Positions 25,780 through 35,585 of a stretch of DNA of 64,000 bases are shown piece after piece. The notes beneath the pieces were generated by a model, which was not told where the DNA came from, searched no databases, and saw only the letters and a list, made by a program, of their open reading frames with translations. A program made the translations under genes and the position numbers. This stretch comes from UBA6115 sp040776985. Its GTDB lineage: Bacteria > Bacillota > Clostridia > Christensenellales > Aristaeellaceae. The stretch's first letter is position 1; each line of letters opens with the position of its first letter. The DNA is taken from positions 1,029,611-1,093,610 of the forward strand of contig JAXGZL010000002.1 of assembly GCA_040776985.1 (NCBI GenBank), in the 5' to 3' direction.

Positions 25780-26993
25780 AAACCAACCGCCGCATTATCG
25801 GACTGTCCCTTCTGCTGGCCGCCGTCCTGCTTCTGCCGATGCTCACTTCCGCCTCCCTCTGGAAGGAGGGAACCCGGGTGGAGGGGGACACCGTCACCCT
25901 GCCCAAGGCTGAGTATGAGCGCCTGAAGCGCTATGAGCTGCTGGACGAGGTGAGGAATTACGTCGAAAGCTATTTCTATCAGAAGCCGGATGAGCAGAAG
26001 CTGATGGACGGCGCCATCCAGGGCCTGCTGTCCGGGCTGGAGGACCCCTACTCCTTCTACTACACGGAGGAATCCTGGAAGAAGATGAAGGAGGATGACA
26101 CCGGCAAATACAGCGGCATCGGCGTGCAGATGCTGGGGGACTATGAAACCGGCGCTGTCACCATCACCCGGGTGTTCAGGAACACCCCGGCGGAGGCCGC
26201 GGGCCTGCTGAAGGGGGACGTGTTTGTAACGGTGGAGGATCTGCAGATGACCACCTCCACCATGCACGACGCGGTCAACCTGATGCGCGGAAAGCCGGGC
26301 GAAAAGGTCCGCATTGAGGTGGTGCGCCAGGGCGAGGTGATCCCCTTTGAGCTGACCAAGGCGGAAATCACCATCAACCGGGTGGAGTACAAGATGCTGG
26401 ACGACAAGGTGGGCTACATCATCCTGTTTGAGTTTGCGGGGGACAGCGGCGACGCCTTCACCAAGGCTTTCAGGGCGCTTAAAAAAGAGGGCATGAAAAC
26501 CCTGATCATGGACCTGCGGGACAACCCCGGCGGCTGGGTGGATGACAGCATCAAGATCTCAAACCTCTTCCTTGACAAGACCATGCTGTACTATGCGGAG
26601 GACCGCAGCGGCCACCAGGAGAAGTTCTACACCACCGACGGCAAGGATGACATCCCCCTGGTGATCCTGGTGAACGAGAACTCCGCCTCCTCCTCAGAAA
26701 TCCTGACAGCGGCCATGAAGGACTATGAGCGCGCCACCATTGTGGGCAGCAAGACCTTTGGCAAGGGCATCATCCAGTATGTGATCCCCCTCTCTGACAG
26801 CAAGTCCGGCTTCCAGTTCACCTATGCCCAGTACTATTCCCCCAAGGGCAACAAGGTGCACAAGGAGGGCGTCCTGCCCCACATTGAGGTGGAAATGCCA
26901 AAGGAGCTGAAGAGCAAGTTCTTCCCCCTTGGCAGCATGGAAGACCCGCAGCTGGCCAGGGCCTTTGAGGAAGCGAAAAAGCTGACCAAGTAA
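25776..26993 (+). CDS. S41 family C-terminal processing peptidase
   Basis: 405 residues. N-terminal signal/anchor (about 8-25), helical N-domain, PDZ domain (about 108-190, GIGVQMLG), then the S41 catalytic core: LRDNPGGWVDDSI, catalytic Ser in NENSASSSE near 305 and Lys in SKTFGKGIIQ near 330. Acts outside the membrane on unfolded or tagged proteins or signalling precursors. Start overlaps the cdaR-type stop as ATGA. Confidence 0.94.
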   Translation: MKTNRRIIGLSLLLAAVLLLPMLTSASLWKEGTRVEGDTVTLPKAEYERLKRYELLDEVRNYVESYFYQKPDEQKLMDGAIQGLLSGLEDPYSFYYTEESWKKMKEDDTGKYSGIGVQMLGDYETGAVTITRVFRNTPAEAAGLLKGDVFVTVEDLQMTTSTMHDAVNLMRGKPGEKVRIEVVRQGEVIPFELTKAEITINRVEYKMLDDKVGYIILFEFAGDSGDAFTKAFRALKKEGMKTLIMDLRDNPGGWVDDSIKISNLFLDKTMLYYAEDRSGHQEKFYTTDGKDDIPLVILVNENSASSSEILTAAMKDYERATIVGSKTFGKGIIQYVIPLSDSKSGFQFTYAQYYSPKGNKVHKEGVLPHIEVEMPKELKSKFFPLGSMEDPQLARAFEEAKKLTK

Positions 26994-27008
26994 TCCGCAG
27001 CAACGCGA

Positions 27009-27044
27009 AAAAGCAGGCGGGGACGCGCGTCCCCGCCTGCTTTT
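27009..27044. terminator. Bidirectional intrinsic terminator
   Basis: A near-perfect palindrome: AAAAGCAGGCGGGGACG and its complement around a CG centre, with flanking A- and T-runs. Ends ctpA and the convergent coiled-coil gene. Confidence 0.93.
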
Positions 27045-27057
27045 ATTGTTGAGAATC

Positions 27058-27702
27058 TTACTGTTCTTCTTCCTCGTCGTAGTGCTCGGGCCCGGTCACG
27101 TTCTGGCGGATGGCCCGCAGGTCGTTCAGCTGGGCTGAGATGGTGGCGTCCACATGGTCCAGCAGGCTTCCCAGATCGCGCTGGGTCTGGCTGCGCAGGG
27201 CCTGGGCGTGGTGGTTGGCGTTGTCTAGCAGTTCCTGCGCCTGGGCCTCCGCCCTGGCCAGGATGGTGGTCTTGCTGACCAGCTCGTCCGCCTGGGCCTT
27301 GGCGTCCTCAATCATGTTGTGGGCACGGGCCTGGGCATCCGCCACCACGGCGTTGGCCTCCTCCTCCGCCTTGCCGCGCAGGTCTGCGTAGTAGGCGTCC
27401 GCGTTCTGCTTGGTGGTCTGGGCGTAGGTGTTGGCCTCCGTCACCATGCCCTGGGCCTGGTTCTGGGCATCCTTCATGGACTGGTCCGCCTTCTGCTGGG
27501 CGTCCATGATGATATGCTCCTCGTTGTCAACAATCTTCTGGGCCGCCTCCAGCTGGGGGTCATAGGCCGAGATGATGCGCTTCACCAGGTCAATGGCCGC
27601 GGCCTGATTCACCATGGCTGTATCCGTCAGCGGGATTTTCTTGGCGTTTTTCACCAGCAGCATCAACTCATCCGCCAGGGCAAACACTTCTGTTCTGGGC
27701 AT
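27058..27702 (-). CDS. Coiled-coil protein resembling ATP synthase b / V-type subunit H or DivIVA tails
   Basis: 214 residues. A short N-terminal globular part (MPRTEVFALADELMLLVK) is followed by an Ala/Gln/Glu-rich helix (about 60-195) with heptad-like spacing, and an acidic tail ending DEEEEQ. No membrane span. Similar proteins next to coaD/rsmD are annotated as ATPase-like; a scaffold in cell division is possible but unproven. AAGGAGG 8 nt before ATG 27702 sets the start. Follows coaD by 20 bp. Confidence 0.75.
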   Translation of the reverse strand: MPRTEVFALADELMLLVKNAKKIPLTDTAMVNQAAAIDLVKRIISAYDPQLEAAQKIVDNEEHIIMDAQQKADQSMKDAQNQAQGMVTEANTYAQTTKQNADAYYADLRGKAEEEANAVVADAQARAHNMIEDAKAQADELVSKTTILARAEAQAQELLDNANHHAQALRSQTQRDLGSLLDHVDATISAQLNDLRAIRQNVTGPEHYDEEEEQ

Positions 27703-27722
27703 ACCGGGTCCCTCCTTTTTGC

Positions 27723-28217
27723 TCAATGATCAGTTTGGTCCTTGGGTAAAAATCGTTCTCGCACTGTTTCCACTGCGTTTTTGGGCACAAACAGGGAGAG
27801 GTCGCCGCCAAATCGGGCAATTTGCCGCACCAGGGAGGATGATACCCCGTCAAGGAACCCCAAAGCCGGCAAAAACAGCGTTTCCAGCCCCGGCAGCATC
27901 AGGGCGTTGGCCTGGGCCATGGCCGTTTCGTTCTCCAGGTCAATCCCGTTGCGCACGCCCCGGATCACAACCCGGACTCCCAATTCCTGCGCCAGATTCA
28001 CCAAAAGACCAGAGGAACTGGTCACTTTCACGTTTGGCAAATCTGAACAGGCTGATTTTACCATATCCAGGCGCTGGTTTAAAGTAAAAACTCCCGCCTT
28101 GTCCGGATTGACCAGAATGGCCACGGTCAGCTCCTCGCAAAAGACGGCCGCGCGCCTTATCAAATCCAGGTGGCCCAGGGTGATGGGGTCAAAGCTGCCG
28201 GGAAAAATTGCTTTCAT
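27723..28217 (-). CDS. coaD: Phosphopantetheine adenylyltransferase
   Basis: Penultimate step of coenzyme A synthesis: adenylates 4'-phosphopantetheine. 164 residues, normal length. Nucleotidyltransferase motif PGSFDPITLGH (6-16), VRNGIDLENE and the C-terminal SSSLVRQIA motif are complete. Overlaps rsmD as ATGA, the usual rsmD-coaD pairing. Confidence 0.97.
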   Translation of the reverse strand: MKAIFPGSFDPITLGHLDLIRRAAVFCEELTVAILVNPDKAGVFTLNQRLDMVKSACSDLPNVKVTSSSGLLVNLAQELGVRVVIRGVRNGIDLENETAMAQANALMLPGLETLFLPALGFLDGVSSSLVRQIARFGGDLSLFVPKNAVETVRERFLPKDQTDH

Positions 28218-28786
28218 ACTTCCTCCTGCCTTGCTTGTGTGATCAGGGTCAATTGGCTCTCCCCATAGCGCCGGCTGCGCAGTTGGGAAAGACCCGGGGG
28301 CAACTGGATTTCCGTTTTTTCCCCGTGCTCGATGGCGATGATGGCCTCCTGCTCCAGCAAATCAAGCGCCAAAAGCTGGTCAAGCACCGGGCCCAGCGCC
28401 ATACCGTAAGGCGGGTCCAGCAGCACCAGGTCAAAGCGGGCCTTCTCCGCCCCCAGCTTAGTAAGGGCCTGCTGCCAGTCCGTCTGCAGAAAGCGGCATT
28501 TGTCCTTTTCCCTCAGAAGGGCAGCGTTCTGCCTGATCACCGCCATGGCCGGGGCGGCATGGTCGCACAGAACCAGCTGCGCCGCCCCCCGGCTGAGGGC
28601 CTCAAAGCCCAGGGCCCCGCTGCCGGCGAACAGATCCAGCACCCCGGCCCCGGGGCAGACACCCTGCAGCATGTTGAACAGCGCCTCCCGCACCAGGGCG
28701 CGGGTGGGCCGGGTGTCCCTGCCCTCGGGCGCATGCAGCCGTCTTGAGCGGTGTTCCCCGCCGGTCAGCACCAGATTGGCCTTCAC
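28214..28786 (-). CDS. rsmD: 16S rRNA (guanine(966)-N(2))-methyltransferase
   Basis: 190 residues. The N-terminal GGEHRSRRLHAPEGRDTRPT matches the RsmD RNA-contact segment; SAM motif DLFAGSGALGFEALSRGA lies near 50-67 and the catalytic motif VLLDPPYGMAL near 121. Methylates G966 of 16S rRNA in the small subunit. Coupled by 4-bp overlaps to both neighbours. Confidence 0.96.
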   Translation of the reverse strand: MKANLVLTGGEHRSRRLHAPEGRDTRPTRALVREALFNMLQGVCPGAGVLDLFAGSGALGFEALSRGAAQLVLCDHAAPAMAVIRQNAALLREKDKCRFLQTDWQQALTKLGAEKARFDLVLLDPPYGMALGPVLDQLLALDLLEQEAIIAIEHGEKTEIQLPPGLSQLRSRRYGESQLTLITQARQEEV

Positions 28787-29580
28787 AGCAGCTGCCTTGG
28801 CTGCCGCGCAGCCCCCTTCTGCCGCTCTTCCTGACGACGTTTTCTGCGCTGGCTTTTGGCGATGCCGCCATGCACCCTGGCCCTGAGGCTGACCCCCCGC
28901 TGATAGCCAAAGCCATAAAACAGCGGCGCCGCCAGCACCAGCAGCGGGGACAGCCGCTCCACCCAGAGGATGCCCCGGGCGTGGTCGGGCCCCACCATGT
29001 TCACAAAGGGGAAGACCAGCAGGCGCACCACAAGGCGCAGGATGTCAGGAAAGGTCATGGCCGCCTGCTCATGGTAGTAGGCCAGGGCCAGGCGGATGTC
29101 CGCGCGGCTTTCATAGCCTTCCACCCAGCTGGGCAGCGCGCCCAGGGAGTAGGTGGCGGGCCTGGCCAGGGGCACAAAAATCAGGCAGAGCAGGATAAAG
29201 GGCAGGGCGCCCATCAGCAGCGTGAAAAAGCCCTTGGCCGGGTGGAAGCAGCGGTCCAGGTCCCGGGAGGGGATCTGCTTGCCCTCCTGCTGACGCGTCA
29301 GGGCAATCTCCGCAAAGGCGGCGTCGCTTTCCCCCATCCTGGCGCCGTCAGAGTAGTACAGCAGCGCCATCAGGGCAACCAGCCCCAGGTTGATCAGAAT
29401 GCGCAGCCAGGCCAAATCCAGCGCCATCAGCTGCCCCAGGAAAAAATACAGGAAGGTGCCCATCACCACATAGGCCGCCACCTTCACGCCGCGCCGGGCG
29501 GCCAGCCTGCTGGCCCACCTGCCCTTAAGATAGGGCTTGTAGACCAGGGCATTGCTTTTCTTCGCCTGATTCTTGCTCAT
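28783..29580 (-). CDS. Integral membrane protein of unknown function
   Basis: About 265 residues with a basic N-terminus, five or so hydrophobic spans (around 40-60, 68-85, 130-155, 205-220 and 228-245) and a strongly basic C-terminal tail (KSQRRKRRQEERQKG), suggesting inside orientation and possible RNA or lipid contact. No recognised domain. Start uncertain: ATG 29589 overlaps the alr stop (TGATG), while ATG 29580 has AGGTGAT upstream. Lies between alr and rsmD in one operon. Confidence 0.7.
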   Translation of the reverse strand: MSKNQAKKSNALVYKPYLKGRWASRLAARRGVKVAAYVVMGTFLYFFLGQLMALDLAWLRILINLGLVALMALLYYSDGARMGESDAAFAEIALTRQQEGKQIPSRDLDRCFHPAKGFFTLLMGALPFILLCLIFVPLARPATYSLGALPSWVEGYESRADIRLALAYYHEQAAMTFPDILRLVVRLLVFPFVNMVGPDHARGILWVERLSPLLVLAAPLFYGFGYQRGVSLRARVHGGIAKSQRRKRRQEERQKGAARQPRQLL

Positions 29581-29588
29581 CCGTTCCA

Positions 29589-30683
<1,095 letters not shown>

Positions 30684-30722
30684 ATCATTCCCGCCGTTTC
30701 CTGATTTGGATTTCACCCCTTC

Positions 30723-30750
30723 AGTATAGCACAGCTGGCCCAAAAGACAA
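30723..30750 (-). promoter_or_regulatory. Promoter of the alr operon
   Basis: Minus strand TTGTCT (30750-30745), 16-bp spacer, TATACT (30728-30723). Directly abuts a TTGACG on the plus strand (30751-30756) that may serve the divergent DUF2156 gene, whose -10 box is unclear. Confidence 0.6.
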
Positions 30751-30811
30751 TTGACGCATCAAAAACAGGGTATATTGATACAGGACCACGAGCCACGCAA
30801 ACAGGAAAGGT

Positions 30812-31726
30812 GTGTTTTTTATTTTGTCTCAACTGGATTTCAAACCCATCACCATCGCGGACAAGGGCTGGATGACCGATTTACTCAAAAAAGGCCATCG
30901 GGGCGCGCTGGAATACAACTTCACCTCCAACTTTATCTGGCGGGAGATTTATAAGCTGCGGGCCGCCAGGCTTGATGACCAGCTGATCATCATGTCAGAC
31001 CCGGAGGACCCCACCTTTATCTTCCCCTCAGGCGAAAGTGACCCCGCCCCCGCGGTCCGCGCCCTGGCGGAGTATACGGAGAGGATGGGCAAGCAGCTGG
31101 TGTTCAACACCGTGCTCAACCAGGACCAGGAGCGGCTGGAGGCCCTCTTCCCCGGCAAGTTTGAGTTCATCCCCGACCGCAATGACTATGACTATGTCTA
31201 TGACACCGACAGCATGATGACCCTGCGGGGGAAGAAGCTCAGCGGCAAGCGCAACCACATCAACCGCTTCTTGGCCATGGAGCGGGACTGGGCCTATGAG
31301 GAATTGACAAAGGACAACCTGGCGGAGGCCCGGGCCATGAGCCATGAATGGTGCCGCCAGGCAGGATGCTCTGATGACGCGGAGCTGTACGACGAGTCCT
31401 GCGCGGTGGAGCAGGCCTTCAAGCACTATGACGCCCTGGGATTAACAGGCGGGCTGCTGCGGGCCGGCGGCCAGGTAATCGCCTTCACCATGGGGGAGGC
31501 GCTGAGCGAGGACACCTTTGTGGTGCATGTGGAAAAGGCCTATTATGACATCCAGGGCGCCTACCAGATGATCAACCAGCAGTTTGCCCAGGCCAGCATG
31601 GAGGGCTTCCGGTATGTGAACCGGGAGGATGACGCCGGGGACGAGGGGCTGCGCAAAGCCAAGCTCTCCTACTATCCGGCCTTTTTTGTGGAGAAGTCCT
31701 CCGCCCACCTGAAAGGGAGCCTGTAA
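30812..31726 (+). CDS. DUF2156 / phosphatidylglycerol lysyltransferase-domain protein
   Basis: 304 residues from GTG 30812. Two GNAT-like halves with the DUF2156 patterns: EYNFTSNFIWREIY near 30, YVYDTDSMMTLRGKKLSGKRN near 130 and YQMINQQFA near 250. Related to the soluble domain of MprF, which aminoacylates lipids; free-standing copies in Clostridia have unknown acceptors. The start is uncertain: AGGAAAGG is only one base from the GTG, and TTG 30824 is an alternative. Next gene starts one base after its stop. Confidence 0.8.
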   Translation: MFFILSQLDFKPITIADKGWMTDLLKKGHRGALEYNFTSNFIWREIYKLRAARLDDQLIIMSDPEDPTFIFPSGESDPAPAVRALAEYTERMGKQLVFNTVLNQDQERLEALFPGKFEFIPDRNDYDYVYDTDSMMTLRGKKLSGKRNHINRFLAMERDWAYEELTKDNLAEARAMSHEWCRQAGCSDDAELYDESCAVEQAFKHYDALGLTGGLLRAGGQVIAFTMGEALSEDTFVVHVEKAYYDIQGAYQMINQQFAQASMEGFRYVNREDDAGDEGLRKAKLSYYPAFFVEKSSAHLKGSL

Positions 31727-31727
31727 G

Positions 31728-32585
31728 ATGATCCGCTTCGCCAGGGACGCCGACCTGCCCGCCCTGCGCGCTTTGTGGCAGGAGGCCTTTGAGGCGGAGC
31801 CGGCGGAGGCGGCGCACTACTTCAGGCACCGCCACCGACCTGAGAACCTGCTGCTGGAAACCATCGGGGACGAGGTGGCCGGCATGCTGTCCATGCTGCC
31901 CATCACCCTGACAGACCAGAAGGTGAATCTTCCTGCCCGCTATGTCTTTGCGGTGGCCACATTTAAAAAGTTCCGGGGCCTGGGGGTCAGCACCCGGCTG
32001 CTGACAGCGGCCCATGAACACATGGAACAGGAAGGCGCCGCCGCCGCGGTCCTGGTGCCAGCCACGCCCTCCCTGTTTGACTATTATAAAAAGCGGGGCT
32101 ATGAGGCCCTGTTCCAGCTGGACAGCCTGCACTTGCTGCCAAATGATATCCCTCCCCCGGCAGAAGGGCTGACCGTGCGCCCCTGCGGCGCCATGGACTA
32201 TATGCGCATCCGGGACGCCGCCTTTTCCTCCAGCGGTCTTTTTGCCCGCTGGGATGAAGAGGCGATCCGCTATATGCTGAACGCCCTGGATGAACTGGAG
32301 GAAGGCGGCGCCCTGCGGCTTCAGGGGCCTCAGGGGGAGGCCTGCTGCCTGTACGAGTACCGGGAGGGCGGCGTGCGGCTGACTGAGCTGGCCCTGCTGG
32401 GCCTTGCCTGGCAGGACGCGCTGTCCCTGATCCATCAGCGGTTGAATGCCGCTTCCTACACCCTGAGGATGCCGGCGGGAAGCCTGCCGGGGGCGGACAC
32501 CCAGCCCTTTGGCATGATCCACTGGTTCCTAAAACCCCCGCTGCTTTCAGGCAGCGCGCCCTACCTGTCCCTGGCCAAGGATTAA
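31728..32585 (+). CDS. GNAT N-acetyltransferase, Eis-like
   Basis: 285 residues. The N-terminal GNAT domain has the CoA-binding ATFKKFRGLGVSTRLLTA (about 75-92); a second GNAT-like unit and a C-terminal part resembling the Eis/SCP-type domain follow. Eis relatives acetylate diverse amines including aminoglycosides; the acceptor here is unknown. Tightly linked to the DUF2156 gene, so both may act on the same envelope or small-molecule substrate. Confidence 0.82.
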   Translation: MIRFARDADLPALRALWQEAFEAEPAEAAHYFRHRHRPENLLLETIGDEVAGMLSMLPITLTDQKVNLPARYVFAVATFKKFRGLGVSTRLLTAAHEHMEQEGAAAAVLVPATPSLFDYYKKRGYEALFQLDSLHLLPNDIPPPAEGLTVRPCGAMDYMRIRDAAFSSSGLFARWDEEAIRYMLNALDELEEGGALRLQGPQGEACCLYEYREGGVRLTELALLGLAWQDALSLIHQRLNAASYTLRMPAGSLPGADTQPFGMIHWFLKPPLLSGSAPYLSLAKD

Positions 32586-32609
32586 TAAGTGATAACGGAG
32601 GATTATGGG

Positions 32610-33215
32610 ATGATTCGCAATCTGGTTTTTGACATGGGCAATGTTTTAATTCACTACGACCCCCATCATTTTATCCAACGCAGCGGCATCACGGACCCTG
32701 CGGAAGCAGCCCTTTTATACCGGGAGGTCTTTGGCTCGGTGGAGTGGACGCTGATGGACTGGGGCCGGATGGATGAACCGGCGCTGGAAGAAAAAGCGCT
32801 GCCCAATCTGCCGGAATCCCTCCGGGACACCGCCCGCGGCCTGATCCACCGCTGGAATGAGCCCATCCTGCCCATGGAAGGCATGGCAGCCCTGGTCAAA
32901 AAGTGCAAGGAGGCCGGCTTTAAAATCTACCTACTGTCCAATGTCTCCAGACGCCTGCACCAGTATTGGACAGACATCCCCGGCCATGAGCATTTTGACG
33001 GCATGGTGGTTTCCGCCGACCTGAACCAGGTAAAGCCCCTGCCTGGCATCTTCCGCCACCTGCTGGACCGCTACCAATTGAAGCCGGAGGAATGCCTGTT
33101 CATTGACGACATCTCCCTGAACGTCTCCGGCGCCATGCAGCTGGGCATGCAAGGCTTCCTCTTTCGGGGGGACGCGGAGGAGTTGGAGAAGCATATTTTC
33201 CAACAACAACAATAA
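32610..33215 (+). CDS. HAD family phosphatase (YihX-like)
   Basis: 201 residues. HAD nucleophile motif LVFDMGNVLIHYDP (the second position is Gly rather than Asp, usual in the YihX group), KIYLLSNVS (motif II), a lysine in NQVKPLPGIF (motif III) and LFIDDISLN (motif IV). Alpha-helical cap between motifs I and II. YihX dephosphorylates hexose phosphates; the substrate here is not known. GGAGG 8 nt before ATG 32610 sets the start. Its 3' end is overlapped in antisense by the remnant described next. Confidence 0.88.
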   Translation: MIRNLVFDMGNVLIHYDPHHFIQRSGITDPAEAALLYREVFGSVEWTLMDWGRMDEPALEEKALPNLPESLRDTARGLIHRWNEPILPMEGMAALVKKCKEAGFKIYLLSNVSRRLHQYWTDIPGHEHFDGMVVSADLNQVKPLPGIFRHLLDRYQLKPEECLFIDDISLNVSGAMQLGMQGFLFRGDAEELEKHIFQQQQ

Positions 33216-33629
33216 AATCGCCCACCCTTGGGAGGTAGGCGCTTTCTTCTGGCGTCAGGTCTGGCGCGGTTCGTTCCCGAATGCCCGCATGGTTGCTTTT
33301 ACATCGGGTTTTATACTCCTGGTTTTTGAACCAGAAGTCTGCATGCTGGCAGTACCAGGCAAGGGCTTCCAATGTATTGGATTCATCCGGAACGGCGCTT
33401 AACGGCATTCCAGCGTGTAACAGCAGCCACCTACAAAACAGCTGACACCACTCTGCCCCTTGAAAGGTGTAGTAGTATTCCGGGTTGGTCTGCCCCAGTT
33501 CATGAGGGAGATTGTAGAAACGGAAAGCGTTGTATGGTTGGGTATTGACGTCAGAATGGTGCTGGTTGTGTTTGGATTTGAACGGAGCCTCAGTGAGCCT
33601 CCGATTATTTTTCCATTGTATGTTGGCAT
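33216..33629 (-). pseudogene. Truncated, frameshifted SH3b-CHAP type cell-wall hydrolase remnant
   Basis: A good GAGGAGG site leads ATG 33629 and an SH3b-like start (NGKIIGGSLRLRSNPNT). The frame then goes off; in another frame of the same strand an amidase/CHAP-like segment runs to about 33216: GAEWCQLFCRWLLLHAGM, FWFKNQEYKTRC and LPRVGDFIVV. The catalytic Cys is in the WCQLF context. The middle linker is missing and the 3' end is replaced by the HAD gene in antisense. So it was deleted internally, frameshifted and truncated. Confidence 0.7.
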
Positions 33630-33653
33630 GATGATGCCTCCTCTGGGAATAAC

Positions 33654-33683
33654 AAAGCGGCTCCTGCGAACAGGAGCCGCTTT
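33654..33683. terminator. Bidirectional hairpin terminator
   Basis: AAAGCGGCTCCTG / CAGGAGCCGCTTT around a 4-nt loop, followed on the plus strand by GCTTT. On the minus strand it lies between the leucine-rich-repeat gene and the CHAP remnant, and could end the former. Confidence 0.75.
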
Positions 33684-33743
33684 GCTTTGATAAGGATTTT
33701 GACTAGTCAACGAAAAATTTCACCAGTCATTACATACAAAATC

Positions 33744-34757
33744 TTATTGGTTTACGTATGTTATTTCAGCCCTTGGAAGGTGATTGAGAACAAACGCTTC
33801 TGCAAAACTTCCTTTTGTCACATGAAAATGTACTGCCCATTCAAACTCATTTTCACCAATCATTCCGAAGACTTCATTACCAATATATGATATTGATGAG
33901 GGCAGATGTATTTCTTTAATGGGGCAGCCCATAAATGCACCTTCGCCAATCACTTCGCAACCATCCAATATAATAACGGTATGTAACTGCGCTGATTGCG
34001 CGAAAGCAAGAGGGGCTATAACACGAAGTGATATAGGTAATGTAACTTGTTGAAGCTCTGAACAAGCTTCAAATGAGCTTACGCCAATACTCTTGAGTTC
34101 TGAACCAAAGGTGATTTTCTTTAATGCAACACACCACTCGAATGCATAGTCACCAATTGTGAGAAGACAATCCGGAAGTATAACTTCCTCAATTTTCTCA
34201 TTATAAGCAAAAGCACCTTCGCCTATGCTTTTAACAGAGTCAGGCATTCTCAGCACGGTGAACTCTCGCCCTCTTGGATATGCAACAATGGTACCTGTAA
34301 TATTATTGAATAAAAACCCATCTAAAGCAGTGAAAAGATTATTTCCCGCCGCAACCCGATATTCCACCACCTCTGACAAGCCATCAGCATAGAATAAACT
34401 GGGCGGAATGGATATGCATTCGGATGGAAAGGATAGGGTTCGCAAATATGGCTTCTGCATATATGTGAATGCATCTTCCATAATTGAGGTTGTACCCGGA
34501 GGAATATCATATGTTTCGTTTGTTCTTAGACCAGGATAGGCAACAAGTGTTTTTCCATAAAACAGAACACCATCAATGCTTTTCAGCGCCTCCAAATCCT
34601 TTTCTTCTGCGAATTCATCAAAACTGTCAATTGACGTTGCAACTTCTCGGGCCAGTGACTCATATAGGAAGTGTTCTTCATTCTCGGATTCAGCGACTGT
34701 TAAAAACAATAACGACGCAAAAAAGAGAACAATAACAGTTTTAAATATACTCTTCAT
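33744..34757 (-). CDS. Secreted BspA-type leucine-rich repeat protein
   Basis: 337 residues. N-terminal signal peptide (MKSIFKTVIVLFFASLLFLT, Ala-rich end), then at least five LRR_5/BspA units of about 22 residues, e.g. MPDSVKSIGEGAFAYNEKI, LPDCLLTIGDYAFEWCVAL and LPISLRVIAPLAFAQSAQL. Such proteins are secreted or surface binding modules. Clearly more A+T-rich than Region 1. It starts 11 bp after the RHS remnant's stop in the same direction, the position usual for an RHS-linked gene. ATG 34757 follows GGGAGG. Confidence 0.85.
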   Translation of the reverse strand: MKSIFKTVIVLFFASLLFLTVAESENEEHFLYESLAREVATSIDSFDEFAEEKDLEALKSIDGVLFYGKTLVAYPGLRTNETYDIPPGTTSIMEDAFTYMQKPYLRTLSFPSECISIPPSLFYADGLSEVVEYRVAAGNNLFTALDGFLFNNITGTIVAYPRGREFTVLRMPDSVKSIGEGAFAYNEKIEEVILPDCLLTIGDYAFEWCVALKKITFGSELKSIGVSSFEACSELQQVTLPISLRVIAPLAFAQSAQLHTVIILDGCEVIGEGAFMGCPIKEIHLPSSISYIGNEVFGMIGENEFEWAVHFHVTKGSFAEAFVLNHLPRAEITYVNQ

Positions 34758-35105
34758 AAATCCTCCCTCAATCATCATTTGTCATTTTTGAAGTAGGTCC
34801 TAGAAGATTGTTTCCAAACTTGTTGCCAGATAGCTTGAGGTATGAAATTTCACTTTCATTACCATCAAAATCGCTTGAAATAACTGGTGTATTATTTCCA
34901 TAAGTATACGAATTGTGAGAAAGCAATCTCCCCCTTGCACCCAGAAAATGATCCTCCCCAATAAACCTCTGCAGTTCCGGATAGTAATACCTGCTCCTGA
35001 GGTAGTACATCCAGGTTTCTTCGTCCCAGACATACCCCCTGTACCTGAACGGGTTGTAGTAGCCCAGCGTTGCGGCCATGGAGCCGGTAACGCTCTTCTT
35101 GCCTC

Positions 35106-35207
35106 CTCAATTCAGCATGGTCGTTTGTGCGCAGCATTAACTGCTTCAAATTTTCTGCTTCATTGGGCTGACATTTCGCTTTTTCCCGCACTGCGGGCGC
35201 TCAATTC
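35106..35207. repeat. ~100-bp insertion bordered by CTCAATTC direct repeats
   Basis: CTCAATTC at 35106-35113 and again at 35200-35207 (94 bp apart). The sequence between and around them interrupts the RHS frame after the YDAWG codons. Removing it would rejoin DAWG with KKSVTGSM. It codes for nothing evident and contains a small GC hairpin (CCCGCA/TGCGGG). Confidence 0.6.
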
Positions 35208-35411
35208 TGCCCCCAGGCATCGTAAGCGTATTGTACCACGGTGTTGCCTGCACCATCAACGATCGCGATGATGTCATCCTGCAGATTATGCACATAGCGG
35301 TACATGGTGCCGTTGTAGTTTACCTGAGCGGGCCTGTCCTGGGCATCGTAATAGAAGTGCAGGGTGGGGCCGTTTGTCACCGTCATGTGCGTGATGTTCT
35401 TGCCGCTGAGG

Positions 35412-35419
35412 ATGTAATC
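35412..35419. repeat. Left copy of IS66 target-site duplication
   Basis: ATGTAATC, identical to 38007-38014 on the other side of the element. Eight bp is the size expected for the IS66 family. Confidence 0.93.
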
Positions 35420-35585
35420 GTAAGCGTCAAACCCAGCCACGTCTTCCAATGCTCTACCTCCTCCAAGGAAAATGGCTCTGGACATCTACAGGAATTCAAC
35501 GAACTCCCGTAGGGTCTACAAGAGTCCAGTGGAGTCCTCTGGAGTCGACAGGAGTTCATGGACAGGAGTGGGAGGATTGCATGAT

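Noticed and set aside
33219..33250. Terminator right after the HAD gene
   Set aside because: The imperfect stem (one C/A mismatch) lies in the CHAP remnant's coding sequence and may be fortuitous.
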